Shown piece by piece: positions 40,615 through 47,015 of a DNA stretch of 47,015 bases. The DNA lies in IMG/VR virus record IMGVR_UViG_3300048091_000213, positions 1 to 47,015 of that record. One strand, 5' to 3'. Below the pieces are notes generated by a model that had not been told where the DNA came from, did not search any database, and saw nothing but the letters and a program-made list of their open reading frames with translations. How positions within the stretch are numbered: the stretch's first letter is position 1; each line of letters starts with the position of its first letter. Source of the stretch: a virus. A program made the position numbers and the translations under genes.

Positions 40615-41154
40615 ATGACTGCAATTCAAATCTACGCACTCATCGCCCTAATCACTCTGGCCGGGTTATTAGTCTGGGCCGGCTACATCATGGGCCGTAC
40701 CGACGGCATGTCCGCTGGCATGAAACAAAGCGACGACGTCCTGCGCGCCGAAAGCGCCAAGACCATTCGCGAGTTAAGGGCCTCACTCGACTTCATCAAG
40801 GCCGACCACGCCCGCTTACCGCAATTCAGCAAACGCCTTCAGCAAGCGTTGACGTTCGGAAATTGCGAACGCCAGACGCTGCTCGATATCGCCGAAAAGC
40901 TCCGCATTGCCGCTGATACGTTCGCCGCATTCCGCACGGGGAAAAAACTCGAACGCGAAACCCGCGCCCTGCGCGACGAGGCGCTCACCATGGCCGAATT
41001 ACTGAAGCCCGCCGAAATAACAGGCCATGCAAAGGTTGAGATAGTGCCTCTCCGTATTCCTCTCAGCACGGAGGATGCAGAGAAAGCTGCCGCTTTTTTC
41101 CAACAAGACCACCAGGCCATCGCCACAACCGCGCAATCGAGAGGTGCAGCATGA
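40615..41154 (+). CDS. membrane-anchored coiled-coil protein, unknown
   Basis: The predicted protein has 179 residues. One N-terminal membrane segment (IYALIALITLAGLLVWAGYI) is followed by a helical region with heptad-like repeats (RELRASLDFIKADHARL and RETRALRDEALTMAELL). The pattern recurs in Pseudomonas prophages near MTase genes. Function is unknown. Its stop overlaps the HD gene start. Confidence 0.7.
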   Translation: MTAIQIYALIALITLAGLLVWAGYIMGRTDGMSAGMKQSDDVLRAESAKTIRELRASLDFIKADHARLPQFSKRLQQALTFGNCERQTLLDIAEKLRIAADTFAAFRTGKKLERETRALRDEALTMAELLKPAEITGHAKVEIVPLRIPLSTEDAEKAAAFFQQDHQAIATTAQSRGAA

Positions 41155-41693
41155 GCTGGATCCTCACCCATACCGGCAAGCGCTTTGATTTGCTTGAGCC
41201 GAACGCCGAAATGATCGATCCGCGAGATATTGCGCACTCGCTGGCTCATTTGTGCCGCTTCAATGGCCATACCCGCGAGTTCTACAGCGTGGCTCAGCAC
41301 AGCTGCATCGTCGCCGACCTGGTGCCAGAAGAACACAAACTTGTGGCCTTACTCCATGACGCCCCCGAGGCGTACTTAGGCGATATGACACGCCCACTCA
41401 AGCAGTGGATTAGTGCCTACCAACACTTCGAGGACTGCATTTGGTGGCGCGTTTGCGACCGGTTCGACATCGCCCCAGAACTCCCCACCTGCATCCACCA
41501 GGCTGACCTGATAGCGCTGGCTACCGAACGCCGCGACCTCATGCCAACTGATCCGGCTATCTGGGATTGCTTGGTCGGCATAAATCCTATGCCAGAAACT
41601 ATCCGCCCATGGTCTGCCGCAGAAGCCCGCAACACCTACCATCAGCGCCTGATGGATCAACTTGCTATCGAACATCGGAGGAAAGCGGCATGA
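41151..41693 (+). CDS. HD-domain phosphohydrolase
   Basis: The predicted protein has 180 residues. The metal-binding motif is H...HD...D: REFYSVAQHSCIVADLVP, VALLHDAPEAYLGDMTRPLK and a later HQADLIALATERRDL. This layout is the YfbR/HD phosphohydrolase type that removes phosphate from dNMPs or similar. Phage copies adjust nucleotide pools. It is in an operon with the methyltransferase. Confidence 0.88.
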   Translation: MSWILTHTGKRFDLLEPNAEMIDPRDIAHSLAHLCRFNGHTREFYSVAQHSCIVADLVPEEHKLVALLHDAPEAYLGDMTRPLKQWISAYQHFEDCIWWRVCDRFDIAPELPTCIHQADLIALATERRDLMPTDPAIWDCLVGINPMPETIRPWSAAEARNTYHQRLMDQLAIEHRRKAA

Positions 41694-42028
41694 CGCACTC
41701 ACAGGACAACACACAAGTGCAGGCCGCTTTGCTTCGCGACGACAGTGGGATCGACACGCCTGTAAAAAACAGTCTCTGCTGCGCAGCAGCAGGCATTATT
41801 GCTTCTTCCAGCGCCACTGCCGAGGCACTTATACCCCACGAAAAGCTGCGCGGGGCAGCGCTCGCTGATGCAACGCTAAACGCTCAGAAACGCCCGCTCG
41901 CGCAGCCTGTTGTGGGGTATAAGACTCCTGCGGCACAGTCGAGCGGTCTAGACATTCTGCGCAGCTACAGAGAAGCCCGTGAGAGCCTAGCGCAAGCGGT
42001 CATTGTCGAGGAGAACGCCAATGCATAA
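41690..42028 (+). CDS. hypothetical protein, low-complexity; contains inverted repeat
   Basis: The predicted protein has 112 residues with ATG 41690 overlapping the HD stop. It is Ala/Ser-rich and shows no domain. The DNA contains a perfect 12-bp inverted repeat, CTTATACCCCAC (41828-41839) and GTGGGGTATAAG (41912-41923), and other palindromic pieces. The frame might therefore overlap a regulatory RNA or DNA element. Coding status is uncertain. Confidence 0.45.
   Translation: MTHSQDNTQVQAALLRDDSGIDTPVKNSLCCAAAGIIASSSATAEALIPHEKLRGAALADATLNAQKRPLAQPVVGYKTPAAQSSGLDILRSYREARESLAQAVIVEENANA
41828..41923. repeat. perfect 12-bp inverted repeat with 72-base spacer
   Basis: CTTATACCCCAC and GTGGGGTATAAG are exact reverse complements. 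The interior is rich in GCGC pieces. It could form a hairpin in mRNA or be a protein site. Confidence 0.85.
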
Positions 42029-43823
42029 GCGCGTTCTCAGACACTTCCACATGTGCTGCGGTCTCGGCGGCGGCGCCAAGGGTTTCAACCGGGCTAAGCC
42101 CATCGTTGGGCATATCCAAGCTGAATGGCAATGCATCGGCGGCGTCGACGTGGACCCTGCCGGCCTGCGCGACTTTCAGCGTCTTTCCGGCGTTCCCGGA
42201 ACGCTGATGGATCTGTTCACCCGCGACCAGTACGCCCGCTTCCACGGTAAAGAGCCGCCTTCCGGCTGGACTGAGGCGAGCGCCGACGACCTGCGCCGCG
42301 CAGCCAGCAACGAACGTCCGGACGCTGTGTTCATTTCCAGCCCTTGCAAAGGCGCCTCGGGATTGCTGTCCGAAACAATGAGCCTGACGCCGAAGTATCA
42401 GGCTCTGAACGAGCTGACGTTGCGCTGCATCTGGCTGATGTGTGAGGCGTGGAAGGACGACCCGGTGTCGTTGATCGTCTTCGAGAACGTGCCGCGCCTT
42501 GCCACCCGTGGCCGCCACCTGCTCGACCAGATCAACAAGCTGCTGAACCACTACGGATACGCAGTCGCCGAAACCACGCACGACTGCGGCGTCATTGGCG
42601 GACTAGCCCAGAGCCGCAAGCGTTTCCTGCTGGTCGCCCGCCACATCGAAAAAGTGCCGCCGTTCCTGTACGAACCGGAAAAGAAGACGCTGAAGTCGGT
42701 CGGCTCGATCTTAGACCGCATGCCACTGGCCGGCGATATCGAAGCAGCCGGCCCGATGCACCGGGTTCCAGCGCTGCAATGGAAAACTTGGGTTCGCCTC
42801 GCCCTAGTCACCGCCGGCAAGGACTGGCGCAGCCTGAATGACTTGGCGATCGAGGACGGTTACCTCCGTGACCTGGTGATCGTGCCGGAATACCGCGCCG
42901 GCTATCTCGGTGTGCATGAATGGCAGGACACCGCCGGCACCGTTGCTGGGCGAAGCAGCCCAACGAACGGCGCGTTCTCGGTAGCAGATCCTCGCGCCAA
43001 GGCAGGCGCCCTGCAATATCAGCAGTACGGCGTGCGTCGCTGGGACGAAACGAGCGGCGCGGTAATCGGCGTCAAATCGCCCGGGCAAGGGACGTTCAGC
43101 GTTGCGGATCCTCGCCGACCTGGTGATGGATTCGGCAAGTACCTGGTAACGCCGTTCGACAATGCCGCAGGAACGGTCATCGCCGGCAGCACTACGGGGC
43201 AAGGCGCTTTTGCGGTTCAGGATCCCCGGTATCACAACTGGCACTCAGGAGCGAGCAGCCGGAAGCTTGGCGTTTGCCCTTGGGATAAAACTGCTGGGAC
43301 TGTCACAGGATCGCAGCAGGTAGCCAGTGGGGCATTGTCGATTGCAGACCCGCGCCCAGGCATGAAGCGCACGAAGGGAGACGCGTACCTGACTGGCGGC
43401 CACTACGGCGTCGTCGGCTGGAACGAGCAATGCGGCGCCGTATCGGCCAGCGCAAAGCAGGACAACGGTCGTTGGTCTGTGGCGGATCCCCGCATGCCGG
43501 AAGCCAATGACCGTCTAACCTGCGTTATCGAAAGCCTCGACGGCACCTGGCACCGACCATTCACCACACTGGAGTTAGCCGCGCTCCAGAGCCTGGTCGA
43601 ACCAGAAGAATTGTTCGAGCTGGACGGCTTAAGCGATCAGGCATGGCGCGAGCGGATCGGTAACGCGGTGCCGCCGGCCGCAGCCGAAGCAATCGCGCAT
43701 GTGATGGGCACCACCCTACTACTGGCTGCCGCCGGCGAAACCTTCATGCTCAACAGCATGCCGATCTGGGTGCGCCCGGTCGCAGTGGGACTGAGCGTGG
43801 CACAGCAGGAGGCACAGGCATGA
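42021..43823 (+). CDS. C5 cytosine DNA methyltransferase with tandem-repeat middle
   Basis: The predicted protein has 600 residues from ATG 42021 (GAGGAG at 42008). Motif I-like HMCCGLGGGAKGF, catalytic PC in FISSPCKGAS (Cys109), ENV in IVFENVPRL (155-157), motif VIII QSRKRFLLVA (~197-206) and RIGNAVPP (~545-552) define a C5 enzyme. Between motif VIII and the end lie five repeats of ~38-47 residues (about residues 296-504), each with a pattern like YGVxxWDxTAGTV and ending in VADPR. They occupy the target-recognition position. Family members occur in Pseudomonas phages; a role for the repeats is not known to me. Confidence 0.92.
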   Translation: MHKRVLRHFHMCCGLGGGAKGFNRAKPIVGHIQAEWQCIGGVDVDPAGLRDFQRLSGVPGTLMDLFTRDQYARFHGKEPPSGWTEASADDLRRAASNERPDAVFISSPCKGASGLLSETMSLTPKYQALNELTLRCIWLMCEAWKDDPVSLIVFENVPRLATRGRHLLDQINKLLNHYGYAVAETTHDCGVIGGLAQSRKRFLLVARHIEKVPPFLYEPEKKTLKSVGSILDRMPLAGDIEAAGPMHRVPALQWKTWVRLALVTAGKDWRSLNDLAIEDGYLRDLVIVPEYRAGYLGVHEWQDTAGTVAGRSSPTNGAFSVADPRAKAGALQYQQYGVRRWDETSGAVIGVKSPGQGTFSVADPRRPGDGFGKYLVTPFDNAAGTVIAGSTTGQGAFAVQDPRYHNWHSGASSRKLGVCPWDKTAGTVTGSQQVASGALSIADPRPGMKRTKGDAYLTGGHYGVVGWNEQCGAVSASAKQDNGRWSVADPRMPEANDRLTCVIESLDGTWHRPFTTLELAALQSLVEPEELFELDGLSDQAWRERIGNAVPPAAAEAIAHVMGTTLLLAAAGETFMLNSMPIWVRPVAVGLSVAQQEAQA

Positions 43824-43882
43824 ACACTCACAATGTGTACGAGTGGAGCCTGGAGCCGATGATCAAACTGGAGTCAGCATAA
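43820..43882 (+). CDS. possible 20-residue leader-like peptide
   Basis: ATG 43820 overlaps the methyltransferase stop and TAA overlaps the next ATG at 43882. The peptide MNTHNVYEWSLEPMIKLESA has no recognised feature. It may only couple translation. Confidence 0.35.
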   Translation: MNTHNVYEWSLEPMIKLESA

Positions 43883-44148
43883 TGATATTCGACGCCAAAA
43901 CCGACACGCTGCCTACCGCAACCATCAGCGGCGTTACTCACGAAGGGTTCACCTGCATCACCCACGACGGAAAAAAACTCCGCATGGCCTTGGTCGACGA
44001 GCAGGGCAACATTGTCGACGCCGGAAACCACGTCGCTCAGGAAGCCTGGAACGTGTGCATCCAAGTGCAACACAACTTCTGGATTGGGCAAGGCCATCTT
44101 CGGGTACTAAGCAAACCCCTACCGCTAGCCCAAGAAAAAGCCGCCTAA
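43882..44148 (+). CDS. hypothetical phage protein
   Basis: The predicted protein has 88 residues from ATG 43882 with GGAG ten bases upstream. It is a small beta-rich acidic protein (ATISGVTHEGFTCITHDGKKLR). No family recognised. It is the last gene in the methyltransferase run. Confidence 0.6.
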   Translation: MIFDAKTDTLPTATISGVTHEGFTCITHDGKKLRMALVDEQGNIVDAGNHVAQEAWNVCIQVQHNFWIGQGHLRVLSKPLPLAQEKAA

Positions 44149-44172
44149 CTTCACACAATCCAGAGCAAGAAC

Positions 44173-44814
44173 ATGACGAAAAGTAGAGGGATTAAACGCC
44201 CGACTTGGGTATGGACCCAAGCACAAATCATGCTGATGACAGAAAAATTTGCATTCACTGTAAATAAAGATTTAGCCCAAGAAATTGGATGCACTGTTCC
44301 ACAATTAACCCGAAAGGCAGTATCGCTGGGCCTAAAAAAATCCGGGATATCGATGCTTACTGGACGGACGCTTTCTCCAACTCACCGAGAAAGCATTAAG
44401 CAGGGGCTATTAAAAGCACACGAAGAGGGGAGATTAAAACTCCCACCTGAAACAACTATTCACGCCATGCGGGAGGGAGCAAAGCGCCCCGAGGCCGTCG
44501 CCAAACGGGCAGCACTTGCCAGCAAAAAAATGAAGGGGAGACCTCAGCGTATGGATGGACTTAGTGCCGCAGCAGAACATAACGCTCGGTCCATAACGTA
44601 TACGGTTCTGACACCCAGCAGGGTCACTCTAACCTTCAAAAACCTCAGCAACTTTGTCCGCCAGAATAGTCACTTATTTGCTGATGATGACGTGATATGG
44701 CGCCCCCCTCAAAGCCATCCATGGTGCAGAGCTCAAAGAGGCCTCTATTCCTTATTCAAGGAAACCAAACCTGTCGAACAATGGAAAGGATGGCGAGCAG
44801 TTAGAAAAACCTAA
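44173..44814 (+). CDS. HTH/NUMOD-like protein without visible nuclease domain
   Basis: The predicted protein has 213 residues. The N-terminal W-x-x-Q segment and VNKDLAQEIGCTVPQLTRKAVSLGLKKSG look like the HTH that starts HNH homing endonucleases. SPTHRESIKQGLLKAHEEGRL resembles NUMOD3. TPSRVTLTFKNLSNFVRQ resembles the NUMOD1-type tail. No HNH or GIY-YIG motif is seen, so it may be a degraded or regulatory derivative. Base composition is lower in GC than the methyltransferase gene. Confidence 0.6.
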   Translation: MTKSRGIKRPTWVWTQAQIMLMTEKFAFTVNKDLAQEIGCTVPQLTRKAVSLGLKKSGISMLTGRTLSPTHRESIKQGLLKAHEEGRLKLPPETTIHAMREGAKRPEAVAKRAALASKKMKGRPQRMDGLSAAAEHNARSITYTVLTPSRVTLTFKNLSNFVRQNSHLFADDDVIWRPPQSHPWCRAQRGLYSLFKETKPVEQWKGWRAVRKT

Positions 44815-44875
44815 ACTTCCCTGCCCGTCCCATAAAGTAACATCAACACTCCACTAAGCAGGATGGGGATTTAGA

Positions 44876-46492
44876 CTAAGCCCCCATCCCTGCTCGCCAT
44901 TCCCCTGTTTTTCGATCAATACGAAGCAATCGGGGCTGGCCACCTTTCCCGACCAATAATAAGTCGATCACATTTCCATCTCGTGCAGTTGCTTGCATCC
45001 CGTGGTGGTAGACAACTATTCGCTCGAAAGTATCTCTTACCAAGTGCCGCACTTTCATCCGTGCATCGAAGTCCATCATCTCAACTCCTGAAGACAACTT
45101 TGCCCACGCCTCAGAAAGCCCAGGTTGGTCACGGTTTGATACCGCTACCAGTTCGCGCTCGGCCTGAGCTATATCTTTTTGCTTTGCTGACAGCAGCTCC
45201 TCAAGTTCGCGAGCCTTGCGGACGAATACCAGCGGCGCCGCACCACCTTCGGCCGCCAGCAGAGCCTCACTCACCCGTTCCAGTTGCTGCTCGATAAGTG
45301 CCGCCTCGCTCTTTGCAGCCACCAGCCGTCCTTGTATCAATTGCGACTGGTCATTGCCTTCCAACAGGCTGCTGAGGTTCATGCGGTCGGTGCAATAGCT
45401 CATTAACGCTTTCTCTATAGGAACGACACTGCAACTACCACCGACAGAACAACCCTTGTTATGTGAATACCCCACGCAGATCAAACGCCGATGACCATCA
45501 GATAAGGTGCCGTCAGCTTTGGCCCTGTGCATAACGTTCTGCCCAACTACGGCCGTACCGCAGTATCCGCAATAAGTGATCCCTAAACCGGTAACAAGTC
45601 CGGGGATTTCCCCCTTACCCTTGCGCCTGACCCGGCTCTCAACGAGCATTGAAAGATCGGCGAATTCATCGGCGGTCATTATCGACGGGTAATATCCTTC
45701 AAGCCGATACGTTTCACCATCCAGCTCTAGCACCTTCACGCCCATCAATGCCGGCAGCCGGACAAGCCGGTGCACCTGCAGTGCTGTGATGCCTTTCGTG
45801 GTGACGGACAGACCGCGTTCAGTCAACTCTCGAATAATACGAACAGAACCATAGCCCTGTCGGAACAGATCGATCACCAGGCGCACACCCTCGACACGCT
45901 CTGGTAGCAGCTGGAATACCTGGCCATCCCACTGCAACCACTGCGGATCTTTGCCGTTTCGAATAATGCCCCGGTAAGTACCAGCAATCCACCCTTCGCA
46001 CTGCCGGCGGATTGCGGCCTTCACACGCTTTGATTTGGTGTCTGATTCTTCGTGCGCACGAATCATCACCAGAAGCGAATACACCAGGTCCATCGGCTGA
46101 GCCTTCAAGCCGGCTCGGTTGTATTCTCGGCCGTCACTAGCAGTAACCACAGTGATGCCAGCATTGACGATTTGAGCCAACTGGGCTTGAGCCTGAATCG
46201 GCTCGGCACGGCTCAGGCGATCCAGCCCTTCAACGACCAGGACAGAACCGTCCGCAATGAGACCGTCTTCGACAGCCTGCAGGAAGACGCCCAACGCCCC
46301 CTGCTTGACGTGACGCTGGTGATAGGCGGATAACCCTTCATCTCTCAGGGATAGTGACTCATCCAGATCGAGTCCCTTCTCACTTGCCCAGCGCTGTGCG
46401 TACTGGAGCTGACGGTCGGCACTGCTGCCGGTCGCCTGCCTAGGATCAGAGAATCGCAAATAGCTGTATACTCTCGCGCCACTTTTAGCCAT
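44876..46492 (-). CDS. int: large serine recombinase (phage integrase)
   Basis: The predicted protein has 538 residues from ATG 46492; a TTG at 46504 would add four. The N-terminal resolvase domain has catalytic Ser15 in YLRFSD, a [17 protein letters not shown] segment and [13 protein letters not shown]. The recombinase domain (about 150-300) is followed by a zinc ribbon ([11 protein letters not shown] ... [11 protein letters not shown]) and a coiled coil. Large serine integrases need no host factor for integration; excision uses a directionality factor. It lies 80 bases from attR. Confidence 0.95.
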   Translation of the reverse strand: MAKSGARVYSYLRFSDPRQATGSSADRQLQYAQRWASEKGLDLDESLSLRDEGLSAYHQRHVKQGALGVFLQAVEDGLIADGSVLVVEGLDRLSRAEPIQAQAQLAQIVNAGITVVTASDGREYNRAGLKAQPMDLVYSLLVMIRAHEESDTKSKRVKAAIRRQCEGWIAGTYRGIIRNGKDPQWLQWDGQVFQLLPERVEGVRLVIDLFRQGYGSVRIIRELTERGLSVTTKGITALQVHRLVRLPALMGVKVLELDGETYRLEGYYPSIMTADEFADLSMLVESRVRRKGKGEIPGLVTGLGITYCGYCGTAVVGQNVMHRAKADGTLSDGHRRLICVGYSHNKGCSVGGSCSVVPIEKALMSYCTDRMNLSSLLEGNDQSQLIQGRLVAAKSEAALIEQQLERVSEALLAAEGGAAPLVFVRKARELEELLSAKQKDIAQAERELVAVSNRDQPGLSEAWAKLSSGVEMMDFDARMKVRHLVRDTFERIVVYHHGMQATARDGNVIDLLLVGKGGQPRLLRIDRKTGEWRAGMGA

Positions 46493-46527
46493 TAGAAAAA
46501 ACAAGCCCTGATGAGGATCTACCTATA

Positions 46528-47015
<488 letters not shown>

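Noticed and set aside
44857-44894. Hairpin AGCAGGATGGGG/CCCCATCCCTGCT around the integrase stop as a terminator
   Set aside because: A stem exists but neither strand has a T-run, so termination cannot be supported.
46444-46472. TATACT as -10 of a phage promoter for hybrid rimO
   Set aside because: No acceptable -35 at 16-18 bases upstream; promoter left undefined.

Overview
The window is high-GC gamma-proteobacterial DNA, most likely from the Pseudomonas fluorescens group. Evidence is the kup/rimO divergent pair, a DUF3077/DUF6124-type small Pseudomonas protein, a VirJ/AcvB-like gene end and the codon usage. About 5.1 kb of host chromosome lies on the left and about 0.44 kb on the right. Between them is one apparently intact ~41.4 kb prophage (about 5149-46577).

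The prophage sits inside the 5' end of rimO. A 28-codon rimO stub remains at the left junction (5095-5181). At the right junction an element-borne, differently coded 5' end (ATG 46528) fuses in frame to the rest of rimO. A large serine recombinase next to attR (44876-46492, minus) is the likely integrase. The two junctions share only TGCCC plus scattered bases, as expected for a serine integrase.

Plus-strand genes are at the two ends and minus-strand genes fill the middle. The left end carries cargo: a palindrome-embedded promoter with a terminator, a DUF3800 protein and a membrane protein. An SOS block follows: UmuD/UmuC-like polymerase with a LexA box, and a divergent SRAP/HMCES-like gene. 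After an AT-rich repeat region comes the minus-strand block, transcribed right to left: cro-like gene, CII-like gene, DksA/TraR zinc finger, Toprim-VirE primase-helicase, Q-like antiterminator, candidate origin/late promoter, holin, lambda-type terminase and head genes (Nu1, A, W, B, S49 protease, D, E, FII, Z), P2-type contractile tail genes (V, W, J, I, H, G, FI, FII, E/E', T, U, X, D), endolysin, Rz/Rz1 and a Dam methylase with its own LexA-like box. The virion is therefore predicted to be a myovirus with a lambda-like head and a P2-like tail.

The immunity region has a divergent CI-like S24 repressor (plus) and Cro-like gene (minus). To the right of cI a plus-strand operon (39028-44148) encodes small proteins, a KilAC-like protein, a PrtN-like activator, an HD phosphohydrolase and a C5 cytosine methyltransferase whose middle consists of about five tandem ~40-residue repeats. 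An orphan HTH/NUMOD-like gene and the integrase follow.

Most unusual points: 5' (not 3') restoration of rimO by the element; the repeat-built methyltransferase; a dense GTGGGAC/GTCCCAC cluster with an AT-rich tract that looks like a replication origin; a plus-strand multi-hairpin RNA candidate with a terminator, antisense to the cro-cII transcript; a three-copy exact 32-bp-period repeat; a tail-chaperone frameshift that must be -2/+1 rather than the P2-type -1; and a LexA box in front of the Dam methylase. All calls come from reading the sequence; no database search was run.
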